Positions 43,701 through 50,685 of a stretch of DNA of 64,000 nt are shown one piece after another. The position numbers were made by a program, and so were the translations under genes. The notes beneath the pieces are model-generated. The model saw only the letters and a list, made by a program, of their open reading frames with translations, had not been told where the DNA came from and did not search any database. How positions within the stretch are numbered: position 1 is the first letter of the stretch; every line of letters starts with the position of its first letter. The stretch lies in the NCBI RefSeq assembly GCF_017901135.1, contig NZ_CP072801.1:186001-250000 (forward strand), read 5' to 3'. The stretch comes from Thiothrix litoralis. Lineage in GTDB: Bacteria; Pseudomonadota; Gammaproteobacteria; Thiotrichales; Thiotrichaceae.

Positions 43701-45443
43701 CTGGTGGCGTATGTGGTGGCGTGTTCAAAAGCCGAGGTCATTCCACACCCCGCATTTGCTGAGTTACAAGCCTTGTTGACGGGCACGCTGGCAGAACAGG
43801 CGCAATACCTGCGCCGCGAACTGCGCGAGTTTGTGCAGCAGCATTTGCCGGATTACATGGTTCCTAGCGCCTTTGTACTATTGGATGCTATGCCCTTATC
43901 CCCCAGCGGTAAGTTGAACAGCCGTGCCTTGCCAGAACCAGCAATACAGGCAGATACCGCCCATGTCGCACTGCGTACCCCGACCGACATAACGGTGGCG
44001 GGGATTTGGCAGGAATTGTTGCAAGTTAATGCAGTAGGCGCATTCGATAGTTTCTTTGATCTCGGTGGGCATTCCTTGCTGATTACCCATTTGCTGCATT
44101 CGGTATCGCAAGCATTCCATGTGGATTTGCCGGTGCGTAGCCTGTTTGATTTCCCCACGTTAGCGGCGTTTGCCGAGCACATTGATCATGCCCGCGCAGG
44201 TTTGGCGGGAACGGTGAAGGCCGTCGATTTCCAGGCGGAAGTATGGCTGGACGATGACATCGTGCCTGCCACCGCTGATTTCAGGGTGGAAAAGGAGACG
44301 TTGCAAACCGTGTTCCTGACTGGGGCAACCGGCTTTGTCGGGGCATTTTTACTGCATGAATTGCTGCAACAGACTCCGGCACAGCTTTATTGTCTGGTGC
44401 GGGCAAACGATGAAGCAGCGGGTTTGCAACGTTTACAACAGTCGTTGGCGGCGCACGGCTTGTGGCAGGAAGCCTATCGCCCACGTTTGATCCCCGTGCT
44501 GGGTGATTTGGGGCTGCCGCGCTTTGGTTTGACACTGGATGATTTTGCCTTGCTGGCGCAGCAGATAGACGTGATCTACCACAATGGCGCATGGGTTAAC
44601 CATGTTTACCCGTATTCAGTATTGAAAGCAGCGAATGTGGGGGGGACACAAGAGGCTATCCGCTTGGCCTGCCATTACCGTACTAAGCCGTTGCACTTCA
44701 TTTCCAGCCTGTCGGTATTTGCCCCGGAAGTCACCGAGATGTACGAGGATGCTGACCTCGGTTCGCCGGAGTTGCTGGAAAATGGTTACGTCGAAACCAA
44801 ATGGGTGGCGGACAAGATCGTGAGTCTGGCAGGGCAACGTGGCTTGCCTGTCACCATCCACCGGGTCAGTGGCGTTGCCGGGATGTTGGCGCAGGGTGGT
44901 TTTACTTTGGTGAAGGATAATTTCTACCGTGCCATCCTGACCGCCGTGCAACTGGGTATAGGGTTGGATAGTCCGCTGGGTGAGGATAATTTCGTACCCG
45001 CCGATTATGCCTGCCAAGCCATTGTGTACCTGTCATCGCAGCGGCATTTGCTGGGCAAAACGTTCCATGTGGGGAATCGACAGAATACCCGTGCCAATCT
45101 GGGTTACAAGGCGTTGCTGGGTTTGGGTTACAACATTCGTTTATTGCCGCCGAAACAGTGGCAAACTGAATTGTTGCGCCGTGCCAAGGATGACCCGGAA
45201 ATCGGTTTACACCCGTTGTTATCGCTGTTTACCCATTACGATTTTGAGCGTGAACCGGAACATATTCTGTTTGATGGGCGTAATACGCTCGCGGGTTTGG
45301 CGGATTCGGGGATGACTTGCCCGGTCGTGGGGCAAGCGAGTTTGGCGGCGTATTTTGCATGGCTGGCGCAACAAGGGTATTTGCCCTTGCCACCCGTTGG
45401 CACGCTGGGGGACAAACGGCAGGGGGTAAAGTATGTTTCGTGA
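40779..45443 (+). CDS. Nonribosomal peptide synthetase, module 3 (docking-C-A-T-reductase)
   Basis: 1554 aa, TTG start overlapping the previous stop (TTGA). Residues 1-55 are a TubC-type docking domain (LLDEVQALGIKFRLEGDKLG, LSARKAEIMAYL). Condensation about 62-500 (LHHIIADGWSLD). Adenylation about 515-1020 (VIYTSGSTGLPKGVM, CGYGPTETT). Carrier LGGHSLL near 1098. Thioester reductase about 1170-1550 (FLTGATGFVGAFLLHELL, YVETKWVADK with Tyr and Lys). Pocket D-V-E-N-V-G-G-I-T-K is near that of module 1. The reductase means release as aldehyde or alcohol and no thioesterase domain. Confidence 0.93.
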   Translation: MKTVQALLDEVQALGIKFRLEGDKLGVKAAKGVLTDALRRELSARKAEIMAYLQPLQAPAAAAIIPVVTRNQPLPLSFSQQRLWLLHQLADQKQVYNIPCIWRLQGALAFAALETSLNQIITRHENLRTVFVERDGTLVQKILPTLTLTLGLLAVDGASSEQLDAHVRRLIDYPFTLEREPLLQATLLRVAAQEHLLVLNLHHIIADGWSLDVLVSELATLYTADVQGQTPALPTLPIQYADFAHWQRQAMQQGDYARQLDYWQQQLADAPALLNLAADRARPPQQRSKGAVYEAMLPEGLVAQLKTLAMQTDTTLFMVLQAAFAVLLARYSGQDDILLGSPIANRNRLETEGLIGCFINTLVLRTRLEGNPTFRELLAQVRKTTLDAYQHQDLPFDVLVETLHPERTTSHSPLFQVMLVLQNTRAETLQLLGLTASLLPAPSDVSAFDLTLSLQETPDGLVGVWEYATALFDTSTIKRMVAHWQVLLTGVVDNPQLAVAALPLLTAAEQQLVLHDWNATATAYPREVCLHELFAQQAAQTPDAPAVLCTGQSLSYRELNAQANALAFTLLQQGVQPDDLIGVCVERSLETSIAVLGVLKAGAAYLPLDPNYPPERISYMLDHAKVKVLLTQSPLAQRFTQYHDLQVLCLDPLELAATSLDCPEPYTAVDAEHLAYVIYTSGSTGLPKGVMIPHRALVNRALALADSYTLNPQDRVLQFAAFSFDVAAEEMFPTWLRGGCVVVAPRDCTQSVAELVRFVGQEQVSILNLPAPYWHEWVVQLANHAVPESVRLVVAGSDKVLKARLKRWQQHTGGRVPVYCGYGPTETTITATLYTGQDTKVGLTDSVLIGRPLPDTQTYILDRHRQPVPVGVPGELHIGGIALARGYLHRDDLTAETFIANPFVAEAGSRLYKTGDLVRYLPDGTIEFLGRIDEQVKIRGFRIELGEIAAVLQQHPAVQEAVVLAKDKASGHKYLVAYVVACSKAEVIPHPAFAELQALLTGTLAEQAQYLRRELREFVQQHLPDYMVPSAFVLLDAMPLSPSGKLNSRALPEPAIQADTAHVALRTPTDITVAGIWQELLQVNAVGAFDSFFDLGGHSLLITHLLHSVSQAFHVDLPVRSLFDFPTLAAFAEHIDHARAGLAGTVKAVDFQAEVWLDDDIVPATADFRVEKETLQTVFLTGATGFVGAFLLHELLQQTPAQLYCLVRANDEAAGLQRLQQSLAAHGLWQEAYRPRLIPVLGDLGLPRFGLTLDDFALLAQQIDVIYHNGAWVNHVYPYSVLKAANVGGTQEAIRLACHYRTKPLHFISSLSVFAPEVTEMYEDADLGSPELLENGYVETKWVADKIVSLAGQRGLPVTIHRVSGVAGMLAQGGFTLVKDNFYRAILTAVQLGIGLDSPLGEDNFVPADYACQAIVYLSSQRHLLGKTFHVGNRQNTRANLGYKALLGLGYNIRLLPPKQWQTELLRRAKDDPEIGLHPLLSLFTHYDFEREPEHILFDGRNTLAGLADSGMTCPVVGQASLAAYFAWLAQQGYLPLPPVGTLGDKRQGVKYVS

Positions 45444-45570
45444 ACTGGCTGCGATCAGTGGTGCGTCGCATGTCTTTTGGCCGCAAGGGCGTCGCCGTTA
45501 CGCTACTCCGAGGGCGGCTAAGCAATCCAATATGATCAATAATACCTCCGTACCAAGGATAACCCCATGA
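45433..45570 (+). CDS. Candidate 45-aa small protein coupled to the NRPS and ATPase genes
   Basis: 45 aa. The ATG lies in the last 11 bp of the synthetase gene, preceded by AGGGGG at 7 nt. The stop (TGA) overlaps the ATG of the P-type ATPase (ATGA). Both overlaps and the strong ribosome site argue for a translated gene rather than chance. The peptide is basic (GRRRYATPRAAKQ) with an aromatic HVFW and no membrane helix. No homologue is recalled. It may simply be a translational relay, since the ATPase also has its own AAGGA site. Confidence 0.5.
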   Translation: MFRELAAISGASHVFWPQGRRRYATPRAAKQSNMINNTSVPRITP

Positions 45571-47819
45571 TTCCTATCGCTGTTGGTGTATTTGTGGGTG
45601 GGGCGGCCTTCATCGGCGTCAGTTCCACCGCGAGTAACCGTAAACGTTTCAAAAAACGCCGTTTGGTCGAAGTCCTCAATGGCAAGCCACTGGAAGAGGA
45701 TACTCGCACTTTTGGCGAACGTTTCACAGCGGCTGTTGCCAATCAGTCACCTATCTTGGGCAAATGGTTGGTGAGCACAGGTACCTCGCTAGAAAAGTGG
45801 GATAACGATTACCAAGTGTGGGTCAAGCGACACATTGACCCGCGTTTGGCGGGTCGGGCGCGTGATCAATACCTGAGCGAACTATCCGCCGGGCGCGAGC
45901 TGTGTTTATCCCCCGAAGAGAAAGCCATCAACCGGCAGATGTTGCTGGGGGGAGTCTCCTTGGGTGTGTTGGGGATGGGTGCGGTTGCTGGTTTGCCGTG
46001 GGTTGCACCGCTGATTATTGGCGCAGGTTTATACCTGTCATTGCCCATTTTCAAGGTGGCGTATGAAATTGCCGTCAAGGAGCGTCGTTTGAGTACCGCG
46101 CACCTGATGGCGGTGTATTTCGCCGGAATGTGGTTAGGCGGCTTTTACGTGGTGGGGATGCTGGGTGCGATCCTCGGCAGTCTTACGCAAAAGGTGATGG
46201 TAGTTTGCGAGGATGTATCGCGCTATGAACTGGTCAATATCTTCCAGCAACAACCGCGTTCGGTGTGGGTGTTGCTGGAAGGTTCGGAAATAGAAATCCC
46301 CTTCGCCGAGTTGCAGGCAGGTGATGTGCTGGTGCTGGATGTGGGGCATACCATTCCGGTGGATGGTGTGATCGTGGAAGGGATTGCCTCGATTGACCAA
46401 CACATGCTCACGGGTGAATCGCAGCCGGTGGATAAAGGCGTGGGGGATACGGTATTGGCTTCCACCATCGTGCTGGGCGGGCGTATTTTCGTGCAGGTGG
46501 AAAAAACGGGTGAAGAAACCAGTGCGGCGCAAATCGGCGAAATCCTCAACCGCAGCACCGAGTTCCAGTTGTCGATGGAAGCGCGTGCCATGAAGATTGC
46601 CGACCGTACTCTGTGGCCGATGCTGGGTCTGGGTGCGGTCAGCTTGCCATTGGCGGGGACAGCCGGGGCAACGGCGGTGTTGGGGTCTAACTTCACACTG
46701 AATATGGTGTGGTTGCGGCTGCTGACCATGCTGAATTTCCTCAATGTAGCTTCCAAACATCGGATTCTGGTCAAAAACGGCGACTCGCTCGAACGTCTGA
46801 AAAAAATTGACACGGTGGTGTTTGACAAGACAGGAACGCTGACCATTGAGCAGCCGCATGTGGTGAATGTTCACGCCTGTGGTGAGCGCAGTGCTGATGA
46901 GGTCTTGCGGTTGGCGGCGGCGGCTGAACACCGTCAGGTACATCCGGTGGCACAGGCGATTATTGCCGCCGCGAATGAACGCCAATTGGCGCTGCCGGGG
47001 ATTGATGAGGCTCAGTACGAAATCGGTTTCGGCATTAAGGTCAAGCTGCAAGGCGAATGGGTGGCGGTGGGTAGTCACCGTTTCATGGATACGGAAAACA
47101 TTGCCATTTCCCATGAAATGCAGGCGTTGGAAGCGACTTGCAGTGCCAACGGGCATTCCTTGGTGTACGTGGCAGTGGATGGTGAGTTAGCCGGTATTCT
47201 GGAGTTAAAAGCGACGACGCGCCCGGAAGCTGCCGACATTGTGCGCAGTTTGCACGAGCGCGGCCTGAAACTGTACATCATTTCTGGTGACAGCGAATTG
47301 CCCACCAAAGCACTGGCGAACGAGTTGGGTATTGATGGCTATTTTGCCAATACCTTGCCGGAACGCAAGGCGGATTTGGTCAAGCAGTTGCAAGCGGAAG
47401 GGCGCAATGTGTGTTTCATCGGCGATGGTATTAACGATGCGATTGCGTTGAAACAGGCGGATGTGTCAGTTTCTTTGAGTGGCGCAACCACAGCGGCAAC
47501 CGATACGGCACAGGTGGTGTTGATGGATGCGGATCTTCAGCAATTCATTACCCTGATGGACTTGTCGCACGCGCTGGATGACAATATTAACAAAAACTTC
47601 AACACGGCGGCGGGCTTGAGTCTGGTCAGTGTTGGCGGGGTCTTGTTCTTCCACGGTGGTTTCTTGCTGGTGGAAGTGTTGGCGGCACTCCAGATGCTTT
47701 TGGGGGTGGGAATCGCGAGTCGGCCTTTGCTGGAAAAACAGCACCAACCTGATTCGACACGCCGTTTATTGACTAAGCTATTGCCAGAAAAAGGAACAAC
47801 AACGCTTGCACAACCATAA
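45567..47819 (+). CDS. P1B-like P-type ATPase lacking the CPx metal motif
   Basis: 750 aa. The actuator carries MLTGESQP (TGES near 282), the phosphorylation site is VFDKTGTLTIE (Asp about 420) and the hinge is GDGINDAIALKQADV near 620, so it should be an active pump. In place of the CPC/SPC segment before the phosphorylation domain it reads LRLLTMLNFLNVAS, so a soft-metal P1B substrate is doubtful. An N-terminal soluble part of about 130 residues precedes membrane helices at about 130 and 180-215. It is paralogous to the genes at 50686 and 61452. Possible roles are export of the peptide product or its metal complex, inferred from context. Confidence 0.85.
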   Translation: MIPIAVGVFVGGAAFIGVSSTASNRKRFKKRRLVEVLNGKPLEEDTRTFGERFTAAVANQSPILGKWLVSTGTSLEKWDNDYQVWVKRHIDPRLAGRARDQYLSELSAGRELCLSPEEKAINRQMLLGGVSLGVLGMGAVAGLPWVAPLIIGAGLYLSLPIFKVAYEIAVKERRLSTAHLMAVYFAGMWLGGFYVVGMLGAILGSLTQKVMVVCEDVSRYELVNIFQQQPRSVWVLLEGSEIEIPFAELQAGDVLVLDVGHTIPVDGVIVEGIASIDQHMLTGESQPVDKGVGDTVLASTIVLGGRIFVQVEKTGEETSAAQIGEILNRSTEFQLSMEARAMKIADRTLWPMLGLGAVSLPLAGTAGATAVLGSNFTLNMVWLRLLTMLNFLNVASKHRILVKNGDSLERLKKIDTVVFDKTGTLTIEQPHVVNVHACGERSADEVLRLAAAAEHRQVHPVAQAIIAAANERQLALPGIDEAQYEIGFGIKVKLQGEWVAVGSHRFMDTENIAISHEMQALEATCSANGHSLVYVAVDGELAGILELKATTRPEAADIVRSLHERGLKLYIISGDSELPTKALANELGIDGYFANTLPERKADLVKQLQAEGRNVCFIGDGINDAIALKQADVSVSLSGATTAATDTAQVVLMDADLQQFITLMDLSHALDDNINKNFNTAAGLSLVSVGGVLFFHGGFLLVEVLAALQMLLGVGIASRPLLEKQHQPDSTRRLLTKLLPEKGTTTLAQP

Positions 47820-48672
47820 TCTATTAACGGGTTTATTGAAAGCAAACCGGGGGAAACTGGGCTTGACCTACGCGCTGAGTCTGGGCACACAGTTGCTGGC
47901 CTTGCTCGTGCCTTTGGCAATCGGGGAGGCGATTAATGGTTTGCTCGTACATGAATACACGTCCTTAGGATTGTTTGTTGGCTTGTGGATGGTATTGGCT
48001 GGCATGACGGTCGGGCGCAAGATGTATGACACGCGGGTTTTTATGGGGATTTATACTGCGGTTGTTCCGAAAGTTATTCAGCAGCAACGCGCGATGGGGA
48101 TGGCGACCAGCAAACTGGTGGCTCGCTCCATGCTGATTCGTGAAGTGGTCGATTTTATGGAACGTGACATCCCCGATGTATTTTCGATGGTGATTACCTT
48201 CATCGGCTCGCTGATTATGTTGATGTTGTTTGATTGGCATATCGCACTGGCGGCCACCCTGATGCTGATTCCGGTGTTGGCCTTGAATGGCTCGCTGTGG
48301 CGACCCATCCAGCGTCTTAATCGCAGCATTAACAATAATCTGGAGCGTCAGGCTCAAGTGATTAACCAAGGCTCGCTATTACGGCTGGAACAACATTTTC
48401 GCTTTACGCGTTTCTTACGGATCAAAACCTCGGATATTGAAGCGGGGACTGGGGGAATTGTCGAACTGTTTGTGGTCGTGGTGACCATTTACGTGTTTAC
48501 GTTCACGACGCAAACACCAGGCATTGAAGCGGGAACTGTGTTCTCCATCATTACGTATTTCTGGAATTTTCAGGGAAGTCTTGACCATTTGCCGACCCTG
48601 ATGCAATCCATTTCACGGGTGAAGGATATTTTGCGGCGAATTCGCGAGGGGATAGGTACAGATGCGCAATGA
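47806..48672 (+). CDS. ABC exporter membrane domain without ATPase
   Basis: 288 aa from a TTG with AAGGAA 10 nt upstream, overlapping the ATPase end by 14 bp. Six hydrophobic helices in the type I exporter arrangement: LTYALSLGTQLLALLVPLAI, FVGLWMVLAGM, then VFSMVITFIGSLIMLMLF and IALAATLMLIPVLAL and a final pair. Between them are the coupling segments QQRAMGMATSKLVARSM and NNNLERQAQVINQGS. No Walker or signature motif follows and no ABC ATPase gene is in the window. It therefore works without ATP hydrolysis, with a distant ATPase, or with the adjacent P-type ATPase. Confidence 0.8.
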   Translation: MHNHNLLTGLLKANRGKLGLTYALSLGTQLLALLVPLAIGEAINGLLVHEYTSLGLFVGLWMVLAGMTVGRKMYDTRVFMGIYTAVVPKVIQQQRAMGMATSKLVARSMLIREVVDFMERDIPDVFSMVITFIGSLIMLMLFDWHIALAATLMLIPVLALNGSLWRPIQRLNRSINNNLERQAQVINQGSLLRLEQHFRFTRFLRIKTSDIEAGTGGIVELFVVVVTIYVFTFTTQTPGIEAGTVFSIITYFWNFQGSLDHLPTLMQSISRVKDILRRIREGIGTDAQ

Positions 48673-49429
48673 CACCATAATTTTAGCGCCTTGGTTGACG
48701 GATTACCGCTTACCGCAACAGGGGCAGGCGCGGGTATTGATGTTTCCTTATTCCGGCGCAGGTTCGCTGGCGTATTTTCCTTGGGCAAAAGCATGGCGTG
48801 AGCGAGGCACAACGGTGGATTTTCTGGGGGTGCAATTGCCGGGGCGGGAAAGTCGCTTGCGGGAAACGTGCATCACCGAGGTACCGTTGCTGGTGGAGCA
48901 GTTATTACAGGCCATTTTGCCGTTGCTGGACCAGCCGTTTGTGTTTTTTGGGCATAGCTTGGGGGCATTGGTGGCTTTTGAGGTGTGCCGGGGATTACGC
49001 CAGCAGGGTCTGCCCTTGCCGCAGCATCTGTTTGTGTCAGCTTTTCGTGCACCGGATTTGCCTAATCCGAATCCGCCGATGAGCCAATTGTTGGAGGCCG
49101 ATCTCATTGCTAGATTGCGTCACTACGGTGGTACACCAGAGGCAGTACTGGCCAATGCCGATTTGCGGGAGTTGCTGCTACCGATTGTGAGGGCGGATTT
49201 TACCTTGCATGAGACTTACCAGTATCGGGATGCTATGCCCTTGCCGTGTCCATTGACGGCTTTCACGGGGGCGGATGACACATTTGTTACCCCTGAATAT
49301 ATGGCAGGTTGGCACAAGCAGACCAGTGAGGTTTTTGAGCAAGTGGTCTATCCGGGGGGGCATTTTTTCCTGCATGAGCAGATGACGGATATTAGCAGGC
49401 GTTTACAAAACGCCCTGAAGGGTGAATAG
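48662..49429 (+). CDS. Type II thioesterase (GrsT/SrfD family)
   Basis: 255 aa alpha/beta hydrolase. FPYSGAGSLAYFPWA at the start, the nucleophile elbow FFGHSLGALVAFEV, Asp in GADDTFV and the catalytic His in YPGGHFFL make a full triad. Type II thioesterases clear misprimed or stalled carrier arms of synthetases. Overlaps the ABC membrane gene by 11 bp and ends the operon. Confidence 0.92.
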   Translation: MRNDTIILAPWLTDYRLPQQGQARVLMFPYSGAGSLAYFPWAKAWRERGTTVDFLGVQLPGRESRLRETCITEVPLLVEQLLQAILPLLDQPFVFFGHSLGALVAFEVCRGLRQQGLPLPQHLFVSAFRAPDLPNPNPPMSQLLEADLIARLRHYGGTPEAVLANADLRELLLPIVRADFTLHETYQYRDAMPLPCPLTAFTGADDTFVTPEYMAGWHKQTSEVFEQVVYPGGHFFLHEQMTDISRRLQNALKGE

Positions 49430-49487
49430 CTACCGTAGTAACCGGAAGTGGATGGCAACCAACTCTAAAGTATTACCAACGTGGCGT

Positions 49488-49746
49488 TCACTTATGGGCG
49501 TTGTCATCTTCCAGCTCCAGTGGTGGTTCACCATCATTGGGCGTCCACCCCTCGCCATTACGCAGGGTAGCCCATGCTATATCGCCATTGTGTTTTGTCC
49601 AGCACTTCGGTGTGTTCTACGATCAGGAAGTCGGCTGTCAGTAAGTCAGCAGCCGTTTGCAGGTCGTGGCGATGGATGGCTTCATACCAGTCTTGCAGGG
49701 TGTTTTCAACGTGCTGAGTATCAGCGGCAAGATTTACCGTGGTCAT
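49488..49746 (-). pseudogene. Frameshifted small SnoaL/DUF4440-like gene
   Basis: The intact first 50 residues (MTTVNLAADTQHVENTLQDW, then RHDLQTAADLLTADFLIVEH) look like a DUF4440/SnoaL fold start. An extra A in the AAAA run near 49598 shifts the frame and stops 12 residues later. Reading on in the alternative frame gives a plausible continuation (NGDIAWATLRNGEGWTPNDG) to a stop at 49488. The two parts would form about 85 residues. It is complement-strand, opposite to the synthetase operon and next to the DUF481 gene. Confidence 0.5.
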
Positions 49747-49767
49747 GAAGGCTTATCCTCTGATGGG

Positions 49768-50523
49768 TTAGAAACCGATAACAATGTTAGCGCTGGTCGT
49801 GGCATCCGTTTTTTTAATGCCGGGAAAGACGTCGCTGTTGTTGGTGTAACTGTAACCGAGCTTGAGTGAGGTGTTTTTACTCATACCAACTTCCAGTGCC
49901 GTATCAGACATGGTGAATGTATTGGCTGAACCGGGTTGGACGACGAGATTTTCGGTAAACTTGGTGTTGTCGGTTAACTGTAGGCTGTATTCTACCCCTA
50001 TGTGTCCAATTGCACCCTTTTCATCACCTAATGTGCCGGTGAAAGTGCTTTGGCGTCCACCCAGACCCAGTTCCATGTCTAATTTCTGTTTGGGGGTATC
50101 GACTACATTCATGCCATAGCCAAAAATTTCGACATAACGTGAGTCAATAGAGGCAAACTTATTGGAATCGTACCCCGCATAGCCAAACCAGTAGTTTTTA
50201 TTGGGCAGGACATAATCCGCTTGCAGGTCGAGAAGGTAGTCTTCTGAAACGCGCGTACCTAGTGCATCCATACTACTGGCTTTGGCAGCAACACGGTAAC
50301 GCCATGGCAAGGTTTCACGGTTAAGCTGGAGACCCACATTAGCACTTTTGGTTTCAACGTTACCCGTCGTATTGCTAATGCCGAGTTCGAGTGCGCCTTT
50401 CCAGCCGTTATCTGCCGGTTCGATGGCTTTATCTGTTTCCGCTGCTTGTAGCGATGTTGTTACTGACAGCGTAACCGCCAATAAGCCTGTGGTAAGGAAA
50501 TGGAAGGATGCTGTCATACGCAT
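49768..50523 (-). CDS. DUF481 family outer-membrane-type protein
   Basis: 251 aa with a signal peptide (residues 1-27, cleavage near LQA-AE). The rest is a run of about 11 amphipathic strands (GALELGISNTTGN, YRVAAKASSMDALG, LGYSYTNNSDVFPGI) ending in the aromatic C-terminus IVIGF, as outer-membrane barrels do. The DUF481 function is unknown. It shares its upstream region, including the operator-like element at 50595, with the pseudo-ATPase gene. Confidence 0.85.
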   Translation of the reverse strand: MRMTASFHFLTTGLLAVTLSVTTSLQAAETDKAIEPADNGWKGALELGISNTTGNVETKSANVGLQLNRETLPWRYRVAAKASSMDALGTRVSEDYLLDLQADYVLPNKNYWFGYAGYDSNKFASIDSRYVEIFGYGMNVVDTPKQKLDMELGLGGRQSTFTGTLGDEKGAIGHIGVEYSLQLTDNTKFTENLVVQPGSANTFTMSDTALEVGMSKNTSLKLGYSYTNNSDVFPGIKKTDATTSANIVIGF

Positions 50524-50594
50524 AATGTCAACCTTGTAACTATCTTAGGGTAACGTGATGTTGGCATGAACCTGATAGCTTTTGAACCAGACGT

Positions 50595-50614
50595 AACATT
50601 TCTTAACATTTCTC
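50595..50614. promoter_or_regulatory. Tandem 10-bp repeat shared with the NRPS operon promoter
   Basis: AACATTTCTTAACATTTCTC, reverse complement of 32526-32545. It lies 72 bp from both the DUF481 and the pseudo-ATPase start, so it can serve either. The exact identity over 20 bp between the two ends of the island suggests a common regulator of the OmpR/PhoB type, or a remnant of a repeat. Confidence 0.5.
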
Positions 50615-50685
50615 TACCACTTTGTGCTGTGTAGGTTGGGTTAAAATTTTGTACAAATAACGCTGGTATGACATGAGGGAATCAC

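Noticed and set aside
46134-47156. 340-codon complement open frame inside the P-type ATPase
   Set aside because: Antisense shadow. The forward frame contains all P-type motifs.
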